Origin: Amycolatopsis mongoliensis
GTDB taxonomy: Bacteria; Actinomycetota; Actinomycetes; Mycobacteriales; Pseudonocardiaceae
Direction: 5' to 3'
Assembly (NCBI RefSeq): GCF_030285665.1
Contig: NZ_CP127295.1
Span: forward strand, 62,001-126,000
DNA length: 64,000 bases
Below the pieces are notes generated by a model, which was not told where the DNA came from, did no database searches, and was given only the letters and a program-made list of their open reading frames with translations. The position numbers were made by a program, and so were the translations under genes. Below are positions 25,581 to 32,908 of the stretch, in pieces. Within the stretch, counting starts at the first letter, position 1. Each line of letters starts with the position of its first letter.

Positions 25581-26473
25581 CTGGCGGGCCAGTCCCATTC
25601 GAACCCGTACCGGCCCGGGCCGAAGTTCAGCGCGACCCCGTGCACCGCACCGGATTCCGGGACCACCTCGGTGCATTCGCCGGGCTCGGCGAATCGACGG
25701 CACACCGCCGGGACCGCCTCGGGCGAGAACCGGATTTCTAGCACGTATTCGCGGACCGGCAGCCGGAACTTGCGTTCGTAGTTCGTCGCGACCGGGTGCG
25801 GCGCGCGATTCACGAGCGTGTGCTCGGTGAGCACCGTTTCCCCGCGCAGGAGTGGCCGGGCGAAGAGCAGTTCGACCACGAGGAGGCCGTCCCCGGGCCG
25901 GTGCACACTGCGGCCCGCCCGGCACCCGCGCAGGCCCCGCAGCTCCGGCAGCGGCCGGTCGTGCTCGTCGAGGTGCAGGATCACCACCCAGCGGTCGGGG
26001 CCGTCGGCCTCGGCGCGCAGTACCTGCCGCGACCGGAACTCCAGCTCCTCACGGCCGGGGCCGACGAGGACCACGTCGTGCTGGCTGAGCCTGGTCAGCC
26101 GCTCGTCCCACCGGGTGTCCACATCGGACACGGCGGTGTCGATGCGCCGTTCGTCCGGCCAGAAGCGGCCGATCTCCGCGGGCGCGGACCGGCGCGCTCG
26201 CGGCGGCCCGAGCAGCGAGACGAGCGAACCCGCAGGCAGCTCGAGGACGGCTTCGAGCTCGCGGAGCCCGCGCACCGAATCACGCCGCTCAGGCCGGCTG
26301 CGGCCGGACTGCCAGTAGCTCAACGTCGCCGTCGTCACCGTGACACCGCGGGCCCGCAGGTGCTCGCGCAGCCGGTCCAGGCTCAGGCCGCGGGCGCGGA
26401 TGGCCGCGCGCAGGGCGGCGTCGAACGGGCCCACGCGCAGCAGCGTCCCGAGGTCCGGCGACGGCACGGCCAT
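25577..26473 (-). CDS. XRE-type regulator with C-terminal sensor-like domain
   Basis: 298 residues. An N-terminal helix-turn-helix resembles the Cro/C1 type (ATLSYWQSGRSRPERRDSV around residues 48-68, LELPAGSL following). The remaining ~220 residues, from RWDERLTRLSQHDVVL, are a mostly beta domain with LLVVELLFARPLLRGETVL and a final WDWPAS. This C-terminal domain type is frequent in actinobacteria, but its ligand is unknown to me. Identical TTAACAGTTAA palindromes lie upstream of this gene and between it and the protease gene that follows on the same strand. Autoregulation and control of the protease are therefore likely. Confidence 0.75.
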   Translation of the reverse strand: MAVPSPDLGTLLRVGPFDAALRAAIRARGLSLDRLREHLRARGVTVTTATLSYWQSGRSRPERRDSVRGLRELEAVLELPAGSLVSLLGPPRARRSAPAEIGRFWPDERRIDTAVSDVDTRWDERLTRLSQHDVVLVGPGREELEFRSRQVLRAEADGPDRWVVILHLDEHDRPLPELRGLRGCRAGRSVHRPGDGLLVVELLFARPLLRGETVLTEHTLVNRAPHPVATNYERKFRLPVREYVLEIRFSPEAVPAVCRRFAEPGECTEVVPESGAVHGVALNFGPGRYGFEWDWPAS

Positions 26474-26511
26474 CCGGTGATCTTAAGCCGCCGGCACCCG
26501 GACGAACGGCG

Positions 26512-26522
26512 TTAACAGTTAA
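26512..26522. promoter_or_regulatory. TTAACAGTTAA palindrome upstream of XRE regulator gene
   Basis: Same 11-bp palindrome as at 25570, here 38 bp upstream of the XRE start and 3 bp beyond the stop of the MFS gene. In sequence this GC-rich, two identical AT-rich palindromes bracketing one regulator gene are best read as its own operators. Confidence 0.65.
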
Positions 26523-26525
26523 GAA

Positions 26526-27743
26526 TCAGACGAACCGGCGGCGGCCGGCGAGCGCGCCGAACACCATCTGGACCAGCAACAAGCCCAGCAGCATCGCCAG
26601 GGGCACCGACCAGCCGCCGGCGACGTCGTGCAGCAGGCCGAACAGGAACGGCCCCAGCGCGGCGAAGAGGTAGCCGAAGCCCTGCGCCATGCCGGACAGC
26701 CGGGCGGTGTCGGCTCCGGTCCGGGCGCGCAGCGCGATCACCGTCAGCGCGAGGGAGAACACGCTCATCCCGAGCCCGACCAGCAGGCTCCACAACAGCG
26801 GCGACCACGCCGGCGCGAGCATCAGCCCGGTCGTCCCGGCGAAGCCGAAGACGCCGAGGGTGACGATCCACCGGCCCTGGCCGCGCTGACGGGCGGCCAT
26901 CGGCGCGACGACCAGGCTGATCGGCACGGCGATCAGCGAGACCAGGCCGAACAGCAGGCCCGCCTCGTCGCGCGGCACCCCGGCGTCCATCAGCACCTGC
27001 GGGAACCAGCCCATCGCGGCGTAGGCGTAGAAGGCCTGCAGGCCGAAGAAGACCGTGACGATCCAGGCGAGCCGGTTGCGCAGCAGCGACCGGCCGGCGT
27101 CGGCGGCGTCGGCGTGACGCGGTGCCCGGCCGGTCCCGCGGGCTGCGAGAATCCACGCCAGCAGCGCGACGACGGCCACCACCGCCCAGGAGCCCAGGGC
27201 CGGGCGCCAGCCGCCGAACGCGTCGCCGAGCTGCGGGGTCACCGCCGACCCCAGGGCGCCGCCGCCCTGCAGGGCCGCGGTGTAGACGCCGGTCATGACG
27301 CCGATGCGGGCCGGGAAGGAGTCCTTGATGACCACCGGGATGAGCACGTTGATCAGGGCGATCCCGGCGGTGGCGACGAGCGTCCCGCCGAGCACCACGG
27401 CCGGGCCGTCGAGCACGCGCAGCACGAGCCCGGCCGCGAGCGCGGTGAGGGCGATCGCGATGGCGGCGCCGATCCCGGCCCGGCGGGCCAGCAGCGGCGC
27501 GGCCAGCCCGGCACCGGCGAAGCAGAGCGTCGGCACCGTCGTGAGCACGCCCGCCCAGACCACGGAGGCGCCCAGGTCCGCGCGCATTTCGGCGAGCATG
27601 GGGCCGACCCCGGTGATGGCCGGGCGCAGGTTGAGGGCGGTGAGCACCACCGCGACCGCGAGCAGCGCGCCGGCGGTGACCACACCCGGCGTCCGGACCT
27701 CCACGGCGCCGTCCAGTTCGAGTTCACGGTTTCCGACGCGCAT
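26526..27743 (-). CDS. CynX/NimT-family MFS transporter
   Basis: 405 residues with twelve membrane helices. The stretch TALNLRPAITGVGPML in helix 1 is the family signature of CynX/NimT-type MFS carriers (cyanate or nitroimidazole transport in E. coli). Substrate here is unknown. It is divergent from an FCD-type GntR regulator with only 40 bp between the starts, a typical regulator-target pair. The ATG at 27743 starts a short hydrophilic N-terminus (about 20 residues) before helix 1. Confidence 0.85.
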   Translation of the reverse strand: MRVGNRELELDGAVEVRTPGVVTAGALLAVAVVLTALNLRPAITGVGPMLAEMRADLGASVVWAGVLTTVPTLCFAGAGLAAPLLARRAGIGAAIAIALTALAAGLVLRVLDGPAVVLGGTLVATAGIALINVLIPVVIKDSFPARIGVMTGVYTAALQGGGALGSAVTPQLGDAFGGWRPALGSWAVVAVVALLAWILAARGTGRAPRHADAADAGRSLLRNRLAWIVTVFFGLQAFYAYAAMGWFPQVLMDAGVPRDEAGLLFGLVSLIAVPISLVVAPMAARQRGQGRWIVTLGVFGFAGTTGLMLAPAWSPLLWSLLVGLGMSVFSLALTVIALRARTGADTARLSGMAQGFGYLFAALGPFLFGLLHDVAGGWSVPLAMLLGLLLVQMVFGALAGRRRFV

Positions 27744-27783
27744 GACCGCTACTATCGCATACGTAGGATGATTGGATGAAGGG
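27744..27783. promoter_or_regulatory. Shared promoter/operator region of MFS and GntR genes
   Basis: The 40-bp gap is AT-rich compared with its surroundings and contains TACGTA (27760-27765) flanked by ATCGCA and GGATGAT. A GntR (FadR-type) operator probably lies here, but no clear symmetrical consensus beyond TACGTA can be drawn. Confidence 0.35.
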
Positions 27784-28476
27784 ATGACTTCTGTGCCTCT
27801 GGCCACCACCCGGCGCACCGGCCTGGTCGACCAGGTCATCGAGCAGCTGCGGGCCGCGGTCGCGCAGGGCGACTGGCCCCTGGGCACGCGCATCCCCACC
27901 GAGGTCGAACTGGGCGAACAGCTCGGCGTCGGGCGCAACACCGTCCGCGAAGCCGTGCGCGCGCTCGCGCACACGGGCCTGCTCGAAGTGCGCCAAGGCG
28001 ACGGCACGTACGTGCGCGCCACCAGCGAAGTGTCCGGCGCGATCCGCCGGCTCTGCGGCTCGGAGCTGCGCGAGGTGCTGCAGGTCCGGCGCACCCTCGA
28101 AGCCGAGGGCGCCCGGCTCGCCGCGCTGTCGCGCACCGAGGAGGAGGTCGCGGAGCTGTGGTCGCTGTTGGCCCGTCGCGAGACGGAGCTGCGCGAGCGG
28201 CGCTGGGAGGACTTCGCACACACGGATGCCGAGTTCCACACGGCCGTCGTCCGCGCCGGGCACAACGGGCTGCTCACCGAGCTCCACCGCGGGCTGACGG
28301 AGGTCATCACGGCGAGCGTCGCGGCGACGTCGAGCATCACGCCGGGTGTGCACCACGTGCCGGAGATCGGCCACGAAGGCCTCGCCGAAGCCATCGCCGA
28401 GCGCGATCCCGACCGCGCCGCCGCCGAGGCCTGCGGCTTCCTGGACGAGCTCCTGGAGCGCGTCGAACGCGCCTGA
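27784..28476 (+). CDS. GntR-family (FadR/FCD) transcriptional regulator
   Basis: 230 residues from the ATG at 27784 (an ATG four codons earlier is possible). The winged HTH has IPTEVELGEQLGVGRNTVREAVRAL and VRQGDGTYV. The C-terminal FCD domain is all-helical, with LEAEGARLAA, DAEFHTAVVRAGHN and a histidine in GHEGLAEAI; these Asp/His positions bind a metal and the effector in the family. It probably represses the divergent MFS gene and itself. The palindromic repeat block begins 6 bp after its stop. Confidence 0.9.
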   Translation: MTSVPLATTRRTGLVDQVIEQLRAAVAQGDWPLGTRIPTEVELGEQLGVGRNTVREAVRALAHTGLLEVRQGDGTYVRATSEVSGAIRRLCGSELREVLQVRRTLEAEGARLAALSRTEEEVAELWSLLARRETELRERRWEDFAHTDAEFHTAVVRAGHNGLLTELHRGLTEVITASVAATSSITPGVHHVPEIGHEGLAEAIAERDPDRAAAEACGFLDELLERVERA

Positions 28477-28481
28477 CCGGC

Positions 28482-28675
28482 GCCCCCAATGTGGCCTTGG
28501 GTACGTCCCACGCACCCAAGGGGCCCTCCGGTGCGTTGAACGCACCGAAGGCCACATTGGGGCGCTTGCCCGGCCCCGGCTCGCTTGCGCCCCAATGCCA
28601 CATTGGGTGCGTCCCACGCACCGAACGCCACATTGGGTGCGTCCCACGCACCCAATGCCACATTGGGGCGCTTGC
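28482..28675. repeat. Compound palindromic repeat block, family C
   Basis: The 306-bp gap between the GntR and RHH genes holds two compound elements. In the first, CCCCAATGTGGCCTT (28484-28498) pairs with its exact complement at 28548-28562, enclosing two hairpins: GGGTACGT/ACGCACCC (28499-28517) and CGGTGCGT/ACGCACCG (28529-28547). In the second (28587-28671), GCGCCCCAATG faces CATTGGGGCGC around repeated TTGGGTGCGT-CCC-ACGCACC units. No gene is seen inside. A relative lies at 45531-45615. Confidence 0.85.
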
Positions 28676-28709
28676 CCCGCGCCGCACTGAGCTGCAGGTT
28701 CGTCGAATC

Positions 28710-28784
28710 TGGCACCGCTCTTGACCCTTAAGGGTGCCAATTCAGGGTTGTCGTGGTGCCACCGTGGTGCCACGGTAGTGCCAT
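28710..28784 (+). promoter_or_regulatory. Array of TGGTGCCA-type sites over the RHH operon promoter
   Basis: TGGTGCCAC at 28754 and 28765 and TAGTGCCAT at 28776 form three direct repeats at an exact 11-bp step, ending on the start codon. Further upstream, TGGCACC (28710-28716) and GGGTGCCA (28732-28739) flank TTGACC (28721-28726), the likely -35, and CCCTTAAGGG (28725-28734). Short phased repeats are how ribbon-helix-helix repressors bind. Confidence 0.6.
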
Positions 28785-29274
28785 GGACCTGACGCCCTTC
28801 GTGGACGAACTCCGCCGGGAGCTCGCGGTCGCCGCCGAAGCGGCGGGCGAGGAAGCCGTCGCCCTCGCCGAGCGACTCACCGCGCCGCTCGAATCGGCGA
28901 TCCGGCTCACCCTGCTCGACGCGCTCTCGGCCGCTGCCGACGAGATCACCCGCGACCTCGCCCCCGGCTCCGTCGAAGTACGCCTTCGCCGCCGTGAGGC
29001 CGAGTTCGCCGTTTCACTGCCCACCACACCCGAACCGGCGCCCGCGGAAGCGCCGCCGCCTCCGCCCGAGGCCGACGACGGCGCCGTCGCGCGGATCAAC
29101 CTGCGGCTGCCCGAACAGCTCAAGCAGCGCGTCGAAGAAGCCGCCGGCCGGGACCGGATCTCCATCAACGCCTGGCTCGTCCGGGCCGCGAGCTCCGCGC
29201 TCGGTCCCGACCGCAGCCACACCACCCAGCGCCGGTCCGTCTTCGGCGAGAAGTACACCGGCTGGGTCCGGTAA
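28783..29274 (+). CDS. Ribbon-helix-helix (HicB/Arc-type) DNA-binding protein
   Basis: 163 residues. The first 85 residues are amphipathic helices and a short beta segment, followed by a Pro/Ala/Glu linker (~86-105). Then comes an RHH domain: RINLRLPEQLKQRVEEAA, then ISINAWLVRAASSAL, the pattern of HicB-type antitoxins and omega repressors. No HicA toxin gene is adjacent, so this is probably a plain repressor. It heads an operon with a DUF4097 protein and a DrrA/DrrB-type exporter. Its promoter carries an 11-bp phased array of TGGTGCCA sites, so it most likely represses its own operon. Confidence 0.78.
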   Translation: MDLTPFVDELRRELAVAAEAAGEEAVALAERLTAPLESAIRLTLLDALSAAADEITRDLAPGSVEVRLRRREAEFAVSLPTTPEPAPAEAPPPPPEADDGAVARINLRLPEQLKQRVEEAAGRDRISINAWLVRAASSALGPDRSHTTQRRSVFGEKYTGWVR

Positions 29275-29344
29275 CTCCCACTCTTCTTCCTTCACGTCTC
29301 CGACCTGCGGAGACGCCACCCGAGCACCCCAGAAGGGCGCAGCC

Positions 29345-30187
29345 ATGCCCGTTTTCCCCACTCCCGAGCCGATCACGGCCACGATCGACGTGAGCGTCGC
29401 CGACGTCCGGATCGTCGCCGGCGAGCGCGCGGACACCACCGTCGAGGTCACCCCGGCCGACCCGGGCGACAACGAGGACGTCAAGGCCGCGGCCCGGACC
29501 CGCGTCGAGTTCGCCCACGGCGAGCTGCTGGTCAAGGGCCCGAAGTACGTCACCAAGCTCTGGGGCAAGGCCGGTGCCCTGCACGTCACCGTCGAGCTGC
29601 CGGCCGGCTCGCGGGTCAACGCGACCTCTGCGATGGGCGACTTCCGCGTCAGCGGCCGCGTCGGGGACAGCCGGTTCAAGACGTCCGTCGGTGACATCCA
29701 CCTCGACGAGTCCACCCGCCTCGAGGCGCACACGGCGACCGGCGACGTCACCGTCGAGCGGGCCAGCGGGCACGCCGAGATCGGCACCGGCTCCGGCGAG
29801 CTGCGGATCCGCGAGATCGACGGCACCGCGGTGCTGAAGAACTCCAACGGCGAGACCCGCGTCCACGAGGTCACCGGTGACGTGCGGGTCAACACCGCCA
29901 ACGGCGACATCCTCGTCGACCTCGCCCACGCGGGCGTGCACGCCAAGACCGCGTCCGGTGACATCCGGGTCGGGGAGGTCGTGCGCGACCGGGTCGTGCT
30001 CGAAACCGCCGTCGGCGAGATCGAGGTCGGCATCCGCGAGGGCAGTGCCGCGTGGCTCGAGCTCAACTCCCTGACCGGCTCCGTGCGCAACACGCTCAGC
30101 GCCACCGACGGACCCGGCGGCAGCACCGAGACCGTCGAGGTCAAGGCCCACACCTACACCGGCGACATCGTCATCCGCCGCGCCTGA
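29345..30187 (+). CDS. DUF4097-family beta-strand repeat protein
   Basis: 280 residues with no signal peptide or membrane helix. From about residue 80 it repeats a short beta-helix rung of the type TATGDVTVERASGHAEIG and TANGDILVDLAHAG, with G-D/E-hydrophobic steps roughly every 18-20 residues (about ten rungs). That is the DUF4097 pattern, thought to form a right-handed beta-helix. Function in this family is unknown; in actinobacteria it often precedes ABC-2 exporter genes, as here. A Gly/Ser-rich terminal loop precedes the last strand. It lies 70 bp after the RHH gene and 27 bp before the ATPase gene, so an operon is likely. Confidence 0.8.
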   Translation: MPVFPTPEPITATIDVSVADVRIVAGERADTTVEVTPADPGDNEDVKAAARTRVEFAHGELLVKGPKYVTKLWGKAGALHVTVELPAGSRVNATSAMGDFRVSGRVGDSRFKTSVGDIHLDESTRLEAHTATGDVTVERASGHAEIGTGSGELRIREIDGTAVLKNSNGETRVHEVTGDVRVNTANGDILVDLAHAGVHAKTASGDIRVGEVVRDRVVLETAVGEIEVGIREGSAAWLELNSLTGSVRNTLSATDGPGGSTETVEVKAHTYTGDIVIRRA

Positions 30188-30214
30188 AGACTCCACGAAC
30201 AAAGGGGAAGATCC

Positions 30215-31171
30215 ATGTCAGACGCCATCGTGGCCGAGGGACTGGTCAAGAGGTACGGGAAGGTCACCGCGCTCGACGGAATGTCGCTGCGGGTACCGGA
30301 AGGCACGGTGCTCGGCGTGCTCGGGCCCAACGGCGCCGGGAAGACCACCACGGTCCAGATCCTCACGACGCTGCAGCAGCCGGACGAGGGCCACGCGACG
30401 GTCGCCGGGTTCGACGTCGTGAAGGACGCGCACGAGCTGCGTTCGCACATCGGCGCGTCGGGGCAGTACGCCGCCGTCGACCTCGAACTGACCGGGGCCG
30501 AAAACCTCGAGATGGTCGGCAGGCTGTACCACCTGGGCACCAAGCGCGCCAAGGCGCGCGGCCGGGAGCTGCTGGCCCGGTTCAGCCTGGGCGACGCCGC
30601 CGACCGCCCGGTCAAGGGCTACTCCGGCGGCATGCGGCGCCGGCTCGACCTGGCCGGCGCGCTGGTCGCCAACCCGCCGGTGCTGTTCCTCGACGAGCCC
30701 ACGACCGGGCTCGACCCGCGGGCCCGCACCGAGCTGTGGGACGTCATCACCGAACTGGTCGCCGGCGGCACCACGCTGCTGCTCACCACCCAGTACCTCG
30801 AAGAGGCCGACCGGCTGGCCGACAGCATCGCCGTCGTCGACCACGGGCGCGTGATCGCCCGCGGCACCGCCGACGAGCTCAAGGACCTCGTCGGCGGCGA
30901 GCGGATCGAGCTGACCGTCGGCACGCACGACGACGTCGTCGTCGCGCAGCGAGCGCTGGCCCGGCTGGCCAGCGGCGAGCCGCAGGCCGAGGGCTTCCGG
31001 CTCACCGTGCCCGTGACCCACGGCGCGAAAGCGCTTACCGAAGCGCTGGCGCTGCTCGCCGTGGACGGTGTCGAAGTCCGTGACGTCGGCGTCCGCCGCC
31101 CCACCCTCGACGACGTTTTCCTGTCCCTCACCGGCCACGAGGTGGCCGAAACCGCGAAGGAGGCCGTGTGA
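30215..31171 (+). CDS. ABC transporter ATP-binding protein, DrrA-type
   Basis: 318 residues. Walker A is GPNGAGKT (37-44), the signature YSGGM (136-140), and Walker B LFLDEP (157-162) with D-loop GLDPR; the switch histidine is replaced by glutamine in LLTTQYLEEAD, as is normal for DrrA-type daunorubicin-resistance ATPases. A ~90-residue C-terminal extension (from VGGERIELTV) matches the regulatory domain of that group. It powers the permease encoded next, whose ATG shares one base with this stop codon. Substrate is likely a hydrophobic drug or lipid, not identifiable here. Confidence 0.92.
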   Translation: MSDAIVAEGLVKRYGKVTALDGMSLRVPEGTVLGVLGPNGAGKTTTVQILTTLQQPDEGHATVAGFDVVKDAHELRSHIGASGQYAAVDLELTGAENLEMVGRLYHLGTKRAKARGRELLARFSLGDAADRPVKGYSGGMRRRLDLAGALVANPPVLFLDEPTTGLDPRARTELWDVITELVAGGTTLLLTTQYLEEADRLADSIAVVDHGRVIARGTADELKDLVGGERIELTVGTHDDVVVAQRALARLASGEPQAEGFRLTVPVTHGAKALTEALALLAVDGVEVRDVGVRRPTLDDVFLSLTGHEVAETAKEAV

Positions 31172-31974
31172 TGAACGCGGTGCAGATGGCCGTGACCGAC
31201 GGCGCGACCGTCGCCAAGCGCAACTCGATCAAGATCTTCCGGTCGCTGGACCTGCTCGGGTCCCTCGTGTTCACGCCGGTGATGTTCGTGCTGCTCTTCG
31301 GGTACGTGTTCGGCAGCGTGATCGACATCCCCGGCTTGTCCTACCGCGAGTTCATGCTGCCGGGGATCTTCACCCTCGCGGTCGCGATGGGCGGCATCGT
31401 CACCGGCTACGGGCTGACCGACGACCTGCAGAAGGGCATCATCGACCGGTTCCGCTCCCTGCCCATGTCACCGGCCGCGGTGCTGATCGGGCGGACCACC
31501 GCCGACCTCATCCTCAGCACGGCGAGCCTGCTCATCATGGGCCTGGTCGGCCTGCTGGTCGGCTGGCGCATCCACACCGGCGTGCTGGAGGCGCTGGGCG
31601 GGATCGTCCTGCTGCTGGCGTTCTCCTACGCGCTGTCGTGGGTGATGGGCGCGCTCGGCCTGGCCGTGCGCAAGCCCGAGGTGTTCAACAACGTCTCGAT
31701 GGTGGTCGTCTTCCCGCTGACGTTCCTGGCCAACACGTTCGTCGACAGCGGCCGGCTGCCCGGCCCGCTGCGGGCGATCGCGGACTGGAACCCGGTCTCG
31801 GCGGTCACCCAGGCGGCGCGGGAGCTGTTCGGCAACACGAGCGCGGCACTGCCGCCGCGCGACGTCTGGCCGATGCAGCACGCGGTCTTGGCTTCGGTGC
31901 TGTGGATCGCGGTGCTGCTGGCGGTCTTCGTGCCGCTTTCGGTGCGCTGCTACAAGAAGGCGACCAGCCACTGA
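31171..31974 (+). CDS. ABC-2 type permease, DrrB-type
   Basis: 267 residues with six membrane helices. YREFMLPGIFTLAVAMGG and the block LTDDLQKGIIDRFRSLPMS are the ABC-2 signature found in DrrB and NodJ exporters. WNPVSAVTQAARELFG near the C-terminus is also typical. It pairs with the preceding ATPase, whose stop codon it overlaps by one base (TGATG), so translation is coupled. The operon ends 6 bp later at a perfect 22-bp palindrome, a likely terminator shared with the convergent map gene. Confidence 0.92.
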   Translation: MNAVQMAVTDGATVAKRNSIKIFRSLDLLGSLVFTPVMFVLLFGYVFGSVIDIPGLSYREFMLPGIFTLAVAMGGIVTGYGLTDDLQKGIIDRFRSLPMSPAAVLIGRTTADLILSTASLLIMGLVGLLVGWRIHTGVLEALGGIVLLLAFSYALSWVMGALGLAVRKPEVFNNVSMVVVFPLTFLANTFVDSGRLPGPLRAIADWNPVSAVTQAARELFGNTSAALPPRDVWPMQHAVLASVLWIAVLLAVFVPLSVRCYKKATSH

Positions 31975-31979
31975 AAAAG

Positions 31980-32025
31980 CTCGTGAGTGTTTAGGGCGGT
32001 TAGAACCGCCCTAAACACTCACGAG
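31980..32025. repeat. Intergenic palindrome, family B copy 1
   Basis: Perfect inverted repeat with 22-bp arms (31980-32001 and 32004-32025) around AG. The arm is CTCGTGAGTG-TTTA-GGGCGGTT. It lies between the convergent exporter operon and map. The second copy at 37482 has ATCA in place of TTTA, with the matching change on the other arm. Confidence 0.9.
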
Positions 32026-32027
32026 AC

Positions 32028-32885
32028 TCACGGCAGGGTCAGGATCTCGCTGCCGTCGGCCGTCACCACGAGGGTGTGCTCGAACTGAGCCGTCCACTTC
32101 TTGTCCTTCGTGGTGACGGTCCAGTCGTCGGCCCAGATGTCGTAGTCGATGGTGCCGAGGGTGATCATCGGCTCGATCGTGAAGGTCATGCCCTCCTCGA
32201 TCACCGTGTCGACGGAGGGCTCTTCGTAGTGCAGGACCGTCGGGGGCGTGTGGAACGCCGGGCCGACGCCGTGGCCGGTGAAGTCGCGGACCACGCCGTA
32301 GCCGAAGCGCTTCGCGTAGGCCTCGATGACCCGGCCGATGACGTTGAGCTGCCGGCCCGGCCGGACCGCCTTGATCGCCCGCATCGTCGCCTCGCGGGTG
32401 CGCTCCACCAGCAGGCGGGCCTCCTCGGAGACGTCGCCGGCCAGGAACGTCGCGTTCGTGTCGCCGTGGACGCCGCCGATGTAGGCCGTCACGTCGATGT
32501 TGCAGATGTCGCCGTCCTCGATCACCGTCGAATCCGGGATGCCGTGGCAGATGACCTCGTTGAGCGAGGTGCAGCACGACTTCGGGAACCGGCGGTAGCC
32601 CAGCGTCGAGGGGTAGGCGCGGTGGTCGAGCAGGAACTCGTGCACCACCTTGTCGATGTCGTCCGTGGTGGCACCCGGCTTGACCGCCTTGCCGCCCTCC
32701 TCCAGGGCCTGCGCCGCGATGCGGCTCGCGACCCGCATCGCCTCGATCACCTCGGGCGTGCGCACGCCGTTGCCGGTGTCCCGCTTCGGCGCCGGCTTGT
32801 CCACGTACTCGGGACGGGCGATGGAACTGGGGACGTCACGGCGCGGCGTCTGGACGCCGGGAACCAGCGGGGCACGAACGGACAT
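32028..32885 (-). CDS. map: Type I methionine aminopeptidase
   Basis: 285 residues; removes the initiator methionine from new proteins in the cytosol. The five metal ligands can be placed: Asp in [10 protein letters not shown], Asp in HGDTNATF, His in GHGVGPAFH, Glu in TIEPMI and Glu in [22 protein letters not shown] is the family signature. A ~40-residue N-terminal extension ([14 protein letters not shown] onward) resembles the linker-bearing actinobacterial MapB type, without a zinc finger. It lies in the housekeeping block with PBP, GNAT, ispG, rip1 and dxr. The ATG at 32885 is the natural start. Confidence 0.96.
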   Translation of the reverse strand: MSVRAPLVPGVQTPRRDVPSSIARPEYVDKPAPKRDTGNGVRTPEVIEAMRVASRIAAQALEEGGKAVKPGATTDDIDKVVHEFLLDHRAYPSTLGYRRFPKSCCTSLNEVICHGIPDSTVIEDGDICNIDVTAYIGGVHGDTNATFLAGDVSEEARLLVERTREATMRAIKAVRPGRQLNVIGRVIEAYAKRFGYGVVRDFTGHGVGPAFHTPPTVLHYEEPSVDTVIEEGMTFTIEPMITLGTIDYDIWADDWTVTTKDKKWTAQFEHTLVVTADGSEILTLP

Positions 32886-32908
32886 GCCCCCACTTTACGA
32901 CGGCCCGC

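Noticed and set aside
28482..28675. CRISPR array
   Set aside because: The repeats are nested palindromes without constant-length spacers, and no cas gene is present.
28783..29274. HicAB toxin-antitoxin module
   Set aside because: The RHH domain is HicB-like, but no HicA-type toxin gene is adjacent; the genes that follow are a DUF4097 protein and an exporter.
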